Assembly: GCA_034401135.1 (NCBI GenBank)
Contig: JAWZSP010000007.1
Span: forward strand, 744,001 to 808,000
Reading direction: 5' to 3'
Origin: Volutella citrinella
Taxonomy: Eukaryota; Ascomycota; Sordariomycetes; Hypocreales; Nectriaceae
DNA length: 64,000 nt
The notes below the pieces were generated by a model. It was not told the origin of the DNA and ran no database searches. It saw only the letters and a list, made by a program, of their open reading frames with translations. Position numbers and translations under genes: made by a program. This document shows positions 32,214-45,545 of the stretch, one piece after another (position 1 is the first letter of the stretch; the number at the start of each line of letters is the position of its first letter).

Positions 32214-35200
32214 TCACATCTCCCCAAGCATACCGCTCTCCATCAGACTCTGATAGAAGTCTGGCTCGAGGAATGTCTTGACGCTGACATCCTCGCTCAG
32301 CCCCTTCCTCCGGCGGGTCTTGAGCACAAAGTCTCGCGCCGTGGCCTGCGCGGTCGCCGGCTGCAGCGGCCGAACAACCTGCTCGCGATCCAGCGGGTCT
32401 CCGGGGACGATGCTCCAACTGTCAAAGACCAAGCTGACCATGGAACTGCCTTGAGTCTTGATGCGCAGATCTGATTCAAACCCAAAGCTGTCTATCACGG
32501 GGAGGAGTCCATTGACACGATAGAGGGGCGTGCCCGCCACAGGACCGTCTGACAATACGTGTCCGCGCCGCCTTGACAAGACGTTGTAGACCTCCATGTA
32601 AGACTCTTCGGGTCCGGTAACCGACACAGAGTAAACTGGTTCCATCAGGCGTGGGGAGGCCATGAGGAATGACGAGTAGCAAGCCCGTCGGGAAGTGGGG
32701 ATGATTTGCCCACCACCTCGGAAAATGGCCTCGTTGGCCAACAAGACATCCGTTACCTTGAATTTGGTGTTTCGAATGGCTGTTCGTGGTCAGCATCACA
32801 TACAGTTTTCTTCGCCCTTTCTTACCGCGTGCCAACGGTCTCAAACGCATTGGCCTGTGGTTGGGTACGCAAGGAGAGGATCACTGGAATGCTCAAAACC
32901 TTCGACACTTGTCGAGAAGGTGGGCCAGCGGTGTAAGGAAAACGCGCCTACGGCCGGCAACAGGGCAGTGGCATGACTGTCATCAGCGTTCAAGTAGACT
33001 TCTACTCCAGCCCCGTAGCCTGCCCGTCACAGAAAGGACATGGAGGGCGGTTGCGCTGGGGCAGCAATGATAGCGCAATCAAGGGCTAGGGGCGGTGGCC
33101 CTCTGATTGATCCCCACAGGTTGTTCAAGGGACACCCTTCCCCTGGCTGGACTCCAGACCCGCTTGCTACTGGGATAGGAGAGGCAAGGGGAAGCACAGA
33201 GGTCTCGACGCAGGACTCACTCGAGCATCTGCAGCAGTCTGGATATGGAGACACGGTATGCGCCTAGGCTCCAGGGAGTTTGCCGGAAGGCAGAAAAGAG
33301 ACAGTGACGAGGCTGACTTACGTTCTTCGCACAGGGGTCCCTCGCGGGTAGCCCAGCTGAAACCTTGCCGAATGGATTCTTTGACTGTTCCCAGCAACTT
33401 CTTGTCGACCTAAAGGATAGAGCCAATAGATTAGCATCACCACGTTTGCCAGGTTCCAACATACTGGCCGATAGCGGCCGACGCCGAGACCACTAGCGGG
33501 AAAATATCAGGAGAAGCTGTTGGGCTCACTCACCTCGGTGGGAAGGGTATCATCCTGGAGGATATTGGGGCTCATCTCATCAGGGCCAAACGCCCAGATG
33601 CTGCGAGCAGCCAGCTTGTCCCATCCATGCTTCTCCTCAAAGAACCTGGCTGTCTTGCGGATTGGGTCACGGATGCGGACGGCTCCCGTCTCAATGTCGT
33701 TTGAGATGCCTTTGTCCAGCTGTTCTGCAACCATGGTGATCTTGTTCTTCTTGTTCGGAGTGATTGCGTAGCACTTCGTTGCGGACGTCTCGACAACCGT
33801 CTCACAGAAGCGTGTGACGGGGTCTGAAACTTTGATGTCCATATCGGCGTACAGTCGACGCAAGTCATGCAGCACGCAGTCCATGTACAGCTCCCCAGTG
33901 CCAATTATGATGTGCTCGCCCGACTCCTCAACCTTTGTGGTGATGAGAGGGTACGACTTCTGGATTCGTCGGAGACCATCCAACATCTTGGGAAGCTCCG
34001 AAGGGTTGATGGGCTCCACGGCGATCTTGAAGACAGACTCGGTGAAGTGTGTGACTGGTCGGAAGATGTATGCATCTTCATCCTCTGGCAGCTTGGGGGG
34101 GATAATCGTGGCCGACTTGACGATGGAGTTATCCACACCGCCAAGTAACACCAGATTTCCGGCAGGCACACCATCAGTTGGGATATTGTATCGTGACTCG
34201 CCAATGAACACTTCTGACACAGACGCCATCGCCATGTCTTCTTCGTCGTCAAGAGAATAACCCTCGCCAAGAACCCGAACCTGCATGCCAGGTCGGACGG
34301 TGCCACTGAGCACACGACCAAAGGAATAGAAGCTCTTGGCATCCGACGTATTGAGCAACTTTGTGACGTGCACCACCAAGGGGCCGTCCTGGTCGCAACT
34401 CGCGATAGACTCTGCAACCTTAGTGTCCAGAGGTCCAGTGTAGTATTTGTCCAGGAGGCGCCCTGAGGTCTCTAGAGGTGAAGGGATGTGGCGAACAATC
34501 ATATCAACAAACCCAGTCGACGGACCAAAGAACTGCTCGCACACCCACTTCAAGATATCTTTGGCATCAGCCTTGTATTGTGAGGGCTTTAGCTCGATTC
34601 CTAGCGAAGCAAGGACCGGTCGAAGAGTCTCCGGACTGTCGCTGATGGAGTGTGTGAAGATTTTGTAGAGAGGTTCAAGAACGAAGTACACAAACGACCT
34701 CGCCGCGCCTTCCTCGACTGGTTTTCGCGAGAATGTACGCTTCTTAGGGTTATAGAAGACGTCGCCCCATAGCCTTCGGGCAAATTCCTCTGTGTTGATA
34801 TCCCCAAAAGTGTCGGTATACATCTTGGCGAATGATGGCAGCGTGAAGCACCAGCCCAGATCCGTACAGGCGAAGAGAACGTTGCCCTTTTCCGGGCTGA
34901 TACGCTTCGCAGCTGCTGTGGCCGGCGAAGCATTTGTGATGACCGTGTTGACCTCCTCAACAACGTGCTTGAGCTTGAAGTATGCATCCTTAGGGGGCAG
35001 CCTCAGCTCGACAATGAGGCGATCCATCTTGTTGATGATGAGAGTAAGGGGGATGTCTTCGAGCACGGCGTGCTTGATAATTTGCTCCGTGTTGACCTGG
35101 ACGCCTTCCACGACATCAACAACCAAGCAAACGCCGTCAACAAGTCGAAAAGCAGTAGCAACTTCATCGACGAAGTTGACGTGTCCTGGAGTATCAATCA

Positions 35201-35971
35201 GGTTGACAAGATGCGACTTGCCCTTGGTGCTGGGTAGAACCAGACTCATGGGGGCCGACTTGACGGATAGGCCACGCTCCCTCTCCAAGATGTGGACATC
35301 GGTATATCGCAGTTGCTCGTCACGGTTCTTTCCAACCCTTCGCTCCAGGCGATCAGTGATGTTGTGTGTCTCGAGAACAAGCATGTCCATGAAGGCCGTC
35401 TTGCCATGGTGAAGGTGACCGGCCAGGGCGACGTTGCGAATCTGTTCGGGGAAGTTCATGAGGTCGGTCATGAATTCACGATCGAAAAAGACGGGGGGCA
35501 GGTCGGCCTCCTCGATGTTGAACTTCTTCTGCTCAACGGGGGCGATGATGGGCTGCGTGAGCGGTTGCGCATCCTCCTCCTCGACGCGAGTCTCGACTTC
35601 TGCGCCGTATAACTGCTCGGCAGTTGGGTAGTATTGCTTGTCTTCATGGAGGATAATGGCATTTGAGGGTCCATCTGGGGTTGCGAACAAGAGTCAGCGT
35701 CTAGACATCCAATCGCAAGGGATCATGAAGGCATTCGCAGGACAGGCAGAGCTTACCGTCAATCTCCATCAGCTCCTGGCCCGTCACGCCGGCCTCCGAC
35801 TCGGGCGCATCATCGTATACATAGTCGCCTGCCTGAATCCCCACCTCAGAGGCCTCCTCGGACCCGGCCTCGTCGCCAATGAAGTTACCGAACCTGCAAA
35901 AGATACATCAACATGAAGTTCACCAGAGGTAGCAAACATGGGTGCACATACTCGTCGTAGAGGTCATCCAT
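32214..35971 (-). CDS. SNU114: U5 snRNP GTPase Snu114 (EFTUD2/Cwf10)
   Basis: Five minus-strand exons, 35971-35952, 35893-35757, 35674-33534, 33409-33322 and 32779-32214, coding for 983 aa (human EFTUD2 has 972). It is an EF2-like translational GTPase: G1 GHLHHGKT (138-145), G3 DTPGH (213-217), G4 NKMD (267-270), then EF2 domains II-V. The acidic N-terminus ([22 protein letters not shown]) is the Snu114-specific extension absent from EF2. The C-terminal exon carries [37 protein letters not shown] and [12 protein letters not shown]. It controls Brr2-driven U4/U6 unwinding and spliceosome disassembly in the nucleus. The 20-nt first exon and the last intron of 542 nt are notable. It shares an 821-bp divergent promoter with ERG10. 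Confidence 0.96.
32780..33321 (-). other. 542-nt intron in SNU114
   Basis: Donor C|GTAAGT at 33321 and acceptor GAACAG at 32780, with a TGCTGAC branch element about 14 nt before the acceptor. Joining gives [15 protein letters not shown], matching the family (human LCDELIRNVKFKI) with no residues missing, so the whole 542 nt is non-coding. Confidence 0.8.
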
Positions 35972-36792
35972 CTTGCCGGTAAGAGAGGCGCAAGTATTAA
36001 AACAGTTGCGCTAGCGGCTGACAGGGTGTCTTCCGTTTGGGTTGTCGATTTGCCGGATCTGAAGCTCTCTCACACCTTCACTTCGACCCTCACACGCGGT
36101 TGGGATTGGATGCGGCGCGCCAACTTTTTCGTCGCAGGCAGCTGGGCGAGGCTGAGTCACGTGGTTTTAGAAATGCAAGGCTAGAACTCTCTGTGGCGCA
36201 TAAGGCCAATCATGCTCCACCAGCAGTGGTGATGCAAGCCACCAGAAACGGGGGGCTAAACGCGAGAACGAGTACAGGACATGACACGCCCGGTGGGGAC
36301 GTGCGGGTGGGGGCGGGTGTTGCATCCAGGGCTCCATCTCGCCTGCCGTGCCGACAGCGGCGGCGCCCGCCAACAGCCGTAGCTGTGCCCCTCCTTCGTG
36401 CTTGGGAGTGGAAAGCGCGAATTCGAGCTGGAGGGGCAGGCACGAACAGAGTCTGGCGGGCACGGCAACGGCAGAGGCGACGCAATTGGAGGCAGCTGGG
36501 ACAGAAGGCGCAACTAGCACCAAGCAACCCGAAAAAAAGTACGAATACGGCCGAAACCGAAGAGGAGGGCCTGCAAACTGCAAGGTCCCAAGGTTGCAGT
36601 GCGTGGAGCACCCAGGGAATAATTATTAGTATCTCGATATCTACCTGGGCACTACTACTCCCGCTTTAGCTGCTCTAATTAGTACGATCCAGCCTCTACC
36701 CAACAAATTTACGCAATCTCTACTTCTACTCGTCTTCGCCCGGCCTCTTTTCTTCTTCTTTCACATCACCACCCTCACCGCCTACGCCCATC
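35972..36792. promoter_or_regulatory. Divergent promoter region, SNU114 / ERG10
   Basis: An 821-bp head-to-head spacer. The ERG10 side ends in a long CT-rich leader (36718-36790) typical of strongly expressed fungal genes. No TATA box is obvious near SNU114. Confidence 0.5.
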
Positions 36793-38219
<1,427 letters not shown>

Positions 38220-39095
38220 GCGGCTCCTGACGGTGGGAACTAATGAATTGGATGACACTTTTTGATGGCAAAAAGCCTCGTGCTTGATGAGTAGGGCATG
38301 GCATACACAACAAGATAAAAGGGTGGAGCAACAGTTGTCGAAGACATGCCTGGTGAAATTGGCATGCCCCCGACCCCGGCGACACGATATGATATACTTT
38401 ATAATCAAAACAAAAACATTTCTTCTGCACTACTCTCGGGTCATGATCTTCTCTATCCGTGCTTAGTGAAGGAACGACTCAGTTGTGAAATTGCTGATGA
38501 TGAAATAGAGACGGATGCGCGTGGCTAGTGCTATATAATCTAGAGTACAGGGGATGGAGATAACGGTACCGCGCAATGGTGTTGACCCGCATTCCTCCAA
38601 ACTTTTCGGGGTAGGAAGAGCGCACAATACTTCTTCTTTGTCCCGTTAATAGCACAATCGGCCCGTGTGTGTTTTTTTGCGCGAGTTAACCAAAGAGACT
38701 GCCGCATCGACCATAACGGCATTGAGCCGAAGGAATAAACAACAAGGAACACTAAAAACAATCAAGAAACTCGCACCACCAATGGGGGGGAGGGGGGACG
38801 GGAAGGAAAATGACACAGAAACCGCTAATGGCAACACCATCCCAGACCGCATGTGATCTGCCTTTCCACCTCTCGGCTGCAAAATCCCACCCCGGCTGAG
38901 GAAGTCAGGCAAACCTATGACTCCCCGTCGCCACATATGCGCCCCCTGTTGCGTATTCGTGTTTCCGAAATTATCTGTAATCCGCAACGCCCGGCGTCCG
39001 ACAAAACACCCCCTCCTATTGTAAAGCATCAAATGAGAACAGATGGCTCTGCTGCGGGAAGAAGCAGAGCCGGATAGAATGCCCGGGATGCGGGA
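38220..39095. other. Intergenic between convergent ERG10 and SIN3
   Basis: 876 bases holding two 3' flanks; includes a short G-run (38783-38797). No gene seen. Confidence 0.55.
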
Positions 39096-42000
39096 TCAGT
39101 CCATGTCGACGTCCTCAGAAGCGCTTGGCGGGGCAATGCCCTCATCCATCCAGCGGCGGAAGTTTTTGTTGTGCTCCTGAACCTCCTCTGGGCTCAAGTC
39201 CTTGGTCCAAGCCGGGTTGTGGACCATCTTCTCCGTGAGCTTGCTCTCGCGGTAGGAGCTGAGAGCGCGGAGGAACTTGTCGCGACGGACACGCTGCTCA
39301 CGCGTCTTGGGGGCCTGGTCGTAGACGAAGTATTCTGAGGTACCAGCGCCCCAGAGCATCTTAGAGCTCTTAAGGCAGATACTGATAGTCAGGTTCTCCT
39401 CGTACGAGAGGCGCTCAGGCATAGCCTCGCCATCCGACTCGGTATCGGCCGACGGCAGGTTGCGCGTGAGTACAACTTTGCGGAGCTTGGACCGCGGTAC
39501 GCCCTCGGTGGGCTCGACACGGATGAAAGATGAGATGTAGTATTGCCATCGCTCACGGAGTTGCATCTCGTCCATGTAGAACGTTGTCTCCTCACGTTGA
39601 AGCCAGCGGACAGTGGCCTCAGCCTTGGCGGGGAACTGGAACCCGTGTTAGTTTTCGCGTCATGTCAAGCAATCATGTCACAACTCACCCAGCAGACAAC
39701 AAAAATGTCACCGTCCTTGACGCACTTCTCCGCGAATTTTCGAGCACTGATCTCCGTCTGGTAGCTCGTCTCCTCCTTCTCACGGCTGTTGAGATACTGT
39801 TGGATAAGCTCAGGCGTCTTCTCCTTGGCATCGCCACTTCGGCAGGTAAGCGCGAGTCTGCAGAGAGTCTTGAGCAGATCCTGGACAGTGTAGAGCTTCC
39901 ATCCGGTCTTGAGATAGTAGTGGCGCATAATATCGTGGTAGCGGCTCTCGTCCACGTCTCCAGTGATGTACTCCTCGATCAGCTCAAGGGTCTTGGGCCA
40001 GAAAGTCTCAGGGTCATCGTTAGCGTCAAAGAACTTCATGTGGTTCTCCGTGAAGCCGATGTCGCGAGCAGGCTTAGGCTTGGTCAGGCGGTCGATGCCC
40101 TTGATCACACTTTCTCTGCCCTCCTTCAGGTCCTGTAGCCGCTTGTAGAGCGTCTGGAAGATGCTGAAGAAGACAAACAGTGTCTGGTTGCAGAAGAAAT
40201 TGTACCAAGGTCGGGTGAAGAATCCATCAGCTTTCAGGTCGCCGTCAGCGTCCAAGAGTCCATCATTCTGACCGACAACAACAGGTCTGGGAACGCTCGG
40301 CATCCATCGCTCATTGGAGAGATCGGCTGCCGCATGATCGTCGGACGCATCAGGCATTTCCTCCTCGTTTGCTGAGGTAACATCAGGTGTTGTCTCCTTG
40401 CTGCCAGAGGCCGCGCTATCCTCCTTCTGGTTTCTCGACTTGCTGCCGTTGCGACCGGGATCAAGAACACCCCTAAGAAGATCACCCTTCTTGCTACGGC
40501 GGCTTCGGCCATTGGTTAGCTCGGCAGGAGTGTGGTCCTCCATCTCCTCTTCACCAGAGTCCGGAGGAATCTTGGGGAGCTTGTCTTGGATATCTTCTTC
40601 AGGGATATCAAAGAAGGCGGGAATGAACATCTCGAAGAACTCCAGGATTCGCTCCTTCTCCTGGGTGCTGTGCTGACCATTGTGCAAGCTATACAGCATC
40701 ATCAGGCGCAGAAGGTCAATGACCGTCTTCTTGTCGGAGAAATCCCACACAAACTGGTGTCGAGGAGCCTTGCCCTTGAGGGTGCGTTCACGGCGTTGCT
40801 CCTCGTGCTTGGTCTTGATGACATCAACAAGATGCTTCGCGGTCAGATGTCGCTTATCATTCTGCTTCACAAGAATGCCCATGTGATCCAGGCTCTTCAA
40901 ATACATGCCATCGGTCTGAGCATGCCACACCTTCTCCCATTCGCGCTACAAGAGGTTAGCATATCGCATACATGTCTACCGAGGTGCAGCTGGGGGTCAC
41001 AAACCTGAGAGAATCGCCATTCCTCATCCTTCTGCTTCATTCGGGCCAGAAGGACGGGAACAACATCAAAGGGGTGCGTGTACATATCGTTGATGACATC
41101 GATACCCCTATCACCGTAGATCTTCTTCGAGACACGCTTGAATATGGACGTGCTCTGCCCAGCCAATGCGGCCGACATGTTAAAGGCCTCCCTCTCCGAA
41201 GGGGACATTGCCAGCATTTGCTGCGCAATTGGCTCAAGGAGTTGGATGCACTTCAAGTTGATCTCAATATTGAAATCATAGTCGTGCCGCTCCTCTTCAA
41301 TGCGGTGCAAGCCCTCCTCGAACTGGTTCTTTCGATGAGCAACAAAACCAGAGTCTTCGGATGCCCAGGTAGGGTGTGAAGCCCACTCATCGTTGAGCAC
41401 CGAGTTGCACAGCTCATCACGTCCACTGCAAGGCTTGAGACGCTCCCGCTTGGGGAGGAGTCTGTAGCTTGGACCATAGCCTCGGCAGTTGCTGAGCGAC
41501 ACTTTGTCGGTTGGAGGTGCCGGGCGGTTATCGATAACAACATCCTGCGTATCAACTCCGACAAAGATCTTCCAGAAGTTCATCAAATCGGGGTTGGCAC
41601 CGATAAAGAGCGCACCCTTGTGGAACAGAGTGTTCCTGTCAATGATGTTTTGGCTGAACAAGTTGCAGAGCTTCAAAAACTCGTTCATGGAGTTTCGGTT
41701 ACCGAGGAACTTCTTCACTCGCTCAAAGAAGGCAATCTCATCCTGGTTAGATGTCGAGGCAGTCCGAGCTGGGTAAGGTTCGGGCATCACAGGGGTAAGA
41801 GTGGGCTCGATGGCCATACCATCACCGGCAGCTCGGGCGTGGCTCAACTTCAGTCGCTTGTTTCCATTGACGCTGGCAGGAGGTACGCGGTTTGCTGGAG
41901 TGGGTTCCGGCAACAGGGCGGCCGCTGCGGCTGCGGCCTTGTCTGCCTTTGGTCGCTTCTTGTCCTTACTGGCACTGGCAGGGGGTGCAAAGCTTCCCAG

Positions 42001-44172
42001 GGGAGGCATCTTCTGCCCATCTCGCATGGGGGGTTGGGGTGTGTGGCTCGGGCCAGTGGGCGTGCCTTCTTCCATGCGACCAGGTGTGGCCTTGGCCTGG
42101 CCAGCCGACTCCGGGAGAAACTGCTTGAAGTCCTCGAGCAGATCCGGTGCGGAGTTGAAAAGCGTGGTGACCTGGGCGTACACCTCCTGGATAGGCTTCG
42201 ACTCCCGCTGGTAAGTTTGGAGTATCTCTAGAAACTGCTTATAAATCTCAGGCTTATCTTGAAATCGATTCTTTCCAAGCGTTAGTTGACCATCACAGGA
42301 CGGAGTTCAGGCGCCTACCTTTATCTTGTTCACATAGCTGATAGCGTGGTTAAACTCCACAGGGCCACGGCGCTCCATGTTGGCCTGGTTGGCTGCGTTG
42401 CCGTTGACTGCAGCTTGGCCGGACGGAGTGGGAGTAATTCGGGCATTGGGGCCCTCGCCAGGAGCGGCGCTACCTTGTCCGGCTCCACGACCTCTCTGTT
42501 GAGCAGCCTGGCTCTCGAAAGCGGCATTTTGAGCAGCAGCCTGCACAAACAAGCTTGCACCGTTCTGGACGGGGGTGCTGAATGTCGCTTCGGGGCTCTC
42601 GATGCTGTGCTGGGGCCTCTGCTGCCACTGCCCGCCACGCTCTGGGAAGATGGGCTGGACACCAGCTGCGGGGGCCTGGCCGTCGGGCAGGTTTCCACGG
42701 CCGGTGATGGACTGAACAGTAGTTCCCATGGGCGTGGTAACACGAATAGTGTTCGGGTCATTGCCAGCGCCGCACTCAATCCGGTAGCCCGGGGGCAAAA
42801 AAGTATTAAATCCTTGAATGAGATTCGGGTGTCCGGCGAAAAGCTCTGAAACGCGGTTGATTACGCCGGGGGTATCAATACTGCTTGCTAGTTAACAATG
42901 TTGGCCATCAGGAATTGTGCTGTGCGCACGTACGCCTGACTCTTAAAGTCCTTCATAATATCAAGGAATCGATTATAGACATCGGGCTGGTCGTGGAATT
43001 GGACTTTAACTTGGTCGAGGTAGGTCAAGGCATCCTGAAGAGCATCATCCAGTCAGCAAACGGCCGCGTAAGAGTTGCGAGCAAAGTGATGGTAAAAAAG
43101 GCCAATGATACAAGATATTCGTGATAGGAGCACCATGAGGCAGTGTCTTCGCCGCAACGAAGGATAACACCTTCTCCACCAGCAGCGAACACACCGATGA
43201 GGTCAGCAGCACCCAGTGGCGCGTCCATAAGCAGCTGCGCATCCATCGCGAGGCAATCACTTCGGACGAGAGGATGTTCCAGGTGCAGGCAAGGACCCCG
43301 TCAGAATGAGAAATAATGCGCGGCAAGCAAGTGGAATCATGATGAGGGGTTGGAGCCGTTTGGTAGATATGTGCAAACAATGTTCAGCAAGCGGGTGGTG
43401 TGAATCAGTGCTGAGGTCGGGCTGACCGACGGCCAAAGGATGGCAACCGGCCAAACAAACCACTCGGCGCCCTTGCATCCACAACCCTCCCGCTTTGCTG
43501 CATTCAACAGTCAAAAATAATGCTTCAACTCACATTCAAAATCGGCTGCTGGCCTTGTGTGATGCCACCGGGCATCTGATGGGCGGCAGCGCCAGGGCCA
43601 CCGGGGAAAGGCGCGCCCTGCTGGGCCCCGCGCTGGGCCTCCTGCTGCTGAAGCGGGCCACCAAACACCGCAGCCGCACCGCTCGTGCCGGTTTGCGACG
43701 GAGCAGGCGGCGCGCTGGTGTGTGGCATAGGCGCGAACATCGGGTGTTGCTGCTGTTGCGGGTTTGGATTGCCCTGGCCGCCGTGCTGCACAGGGCGACC
43801 GTGTTCGTTCTGCAGCGGCCCGCCAAAGTTGGCCATGGGCCCAGCGCCAGAGGGTGCCCCGATTGGCATCGGCGGGGGGTTGCCGTTATGGTTCGCTAGG
43901 AGTCCCCCGGGGCTGTGGATGGCACCTGGGATGCGCGATGCTACAGGTTGGTGGATGGGGATAGAGCCAGCGGTGTTGTGGAGAGGCGTCGACTGGTAGC
44001 GATCGCCAGATTCCCGATCGCGGTCGCGGTCGCGCTCTCGTTCTCGCTCTCGTTCCTGGTCTCGTCGGGCCATCTCTTCGTGTTGTTGGATGGCTCGGTG
44101 TCGTTCGTCCATCTCGCGGTCTCGGTCGTATCCCACTGGGCCGTTGCCGCCATGAAGGTTCTGGCTGTTCAT
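39096..44172 (-). CDS. SIN3: SIN3 transcriptional corepressor scaffold
   Basis: Six minus-strand exons, 44172-43534, 43034-42934, 42880-42319, 42270-41005, 40945-39689 and 39635-39096, coding for 1454 aa. Paired amphipathic helix domains: PAH1 from residue 214 ([20 protein letters not shown]), PAH2 from about 425 ([20 protein letters not shown]) and PAH3 at about 609-672 ([20 protein letters not shown]). The histone-deacetylase interaction domain follows ([32 protein letters not shown]), then the conserved C-terminal Sin3 region ([36 protein letters not shown]). The N-terminal 213 residues are low-complexity, with an RE/RD dipeptide run near residues 40-55 and Gln/Pro/Gly-rich sequence. Sin3 brings Rpd3-type deacetylases to promoters. 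The 499-nt intron between exons 1 and 2 is long. The gene is followed upstream by TAF2 in the same orientation. Confidence 0.95.
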
Positions 44173-45545
44173 GCTGATCTGCAGGACAATCACATCAGCA
44201 ACAGAGCTCCAAAAGGCTCAACAAGCCGGCATGGCGGCTTCTGGTAGGGACAATCCGATGCCCGTACTTGAGACGTGCCCCTTTGACAAAGACGGAAGCA
44301 CTGGGCCGTCGCCGTAGACAAGCAAGCTCAGGAGAAAAGCGCCCGGTCGCGGCGTCCAAAAAATAAAAGCACTTACACGGGATGGAAAGACGCCTGCGCC
44401 TGTCAGGCTCTACATGGAGCCGGGCGACCTCAGGACAAAGTTGCGCGGTGTGCTGATAGAATATGGGAGGGCGTAGCAAGACGAGGTGGAGGGGCGGGCA
44501 TCCAGCCTTTGGTGCTGCAAACTTGCGAAGAGCTCCTCCGGCTCGGGTGACGAGATCTGGACGAAGATCGCACTTGGACGCGGAAGAGTCCGCATCACGT
44601 GGTGATAACGGGCTTATCTCGGGGATTGGGGGGAAGGAGCTGTTGGTGCGCACTACCGCGCCAGCAAACCAGAACGCGCCATTGGTGCTCAGCAAGTTGA
44701 CCGGAGCCGCCGTAGCAACGCGACAAAGGCGACGGTACTTGCCAGTGCCAGAGCTGCTGAGCCACACCGCCGCAAGTGCACAGCGGAAAACAAAGAAACG
44801 TAGGTAGAGGCTCGCTTCACAGATTGGTTGATACATTGTCTTCCATTGAGACGGCTACAGATGCGTTGTGACAGAGACTTCTTCATACTGTCTCTCTCTT
44901 CTCTGTGCTCCAGCTCGTCAGCGTTCCGAGGCAAACCGCGGGAACCCTTGCACGTGGGGCCAGGACCCGTTAGATTTAGCCGCAGTTCATAGCCCCCCCC
45001 CCCCCCCCCCCCCCAGCGGCAGCTTTTGTCAACAGACAGCCGACTTGTACATGCAGTATTGGTTGATGAGCACTCCGTAGGGCTGTTTCCATTTCTAGCA
45101 ACTCGCTTTATCATTGGAGACGACGAATGCCCCAGATAGAGAGCAAGAAATACGCTTTCAATGGATATCTAAGGCTAGATTATATTTTTGATCTGTACAT
45201 TCCGCGCCAGCCTGTTCCTGCTGACCTCCTTTCCGTCCCCAAACGCCAAAGTTCGTAACATGGGCACTAGTATCCCAACTACCATCCCTGCCTTTTTTCT
45301 TCACCAGTTCGGACTTACGGCTGCCTTCCCACAGGGATGCTATGTAATTATGTTGTCCTGCTTGTCCGATCCAGCATTCACCTCCAGAGGCCGGAGCCTA
45401 GCGAGGACTCTCAGGGCAGGCGCCTCTGCCCTCGTACCACTCATTCCACCTCATGAATCACAGCCAGGCCACCATATGTCTTCATAACTCCCTTCTTTCG
45501 TACCTGCACATTCCCTTTCCCTACTCCAGCCACACCTAGTTCTCT
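44173..45545. other. SIN3 promoter / TAF2 3' flank
   Basis: A 1.37 kb spacer between tandem minus-strand genes. It contains the C22 homopolymer at 44993-45014. Minus ORFs at 44195-44836 and 44689-45114 lie in the SIN3 upstream region and have no recognisable domain. Confidence 0.5.
44993..45014. repeat. C22 homopolymer (G22 on the minus strand)
   Basis: Twenty-two consecutive cytosines about 820 bp upstream of the SIN3 start codon; the complementary G-run could form a G-quadruplex. Homopolymer length may also be affected by sequencing error. Confidence 0.9.

Noticed and set aside
32780..33321. Box C/D snoRNA nested in the SNU114 intron
   Set aside because: A TGATGA-like box C is present but no box D lies at a suitable distance and no terminal stem was found.
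44195..44836. 213-codon minus-strand ORF upstream of SIN3
   Set aside because: It lies in the SIN3 upstream region, shows no domain or codon bias, and a competing ORF exists on the plus strand; treated as chance.
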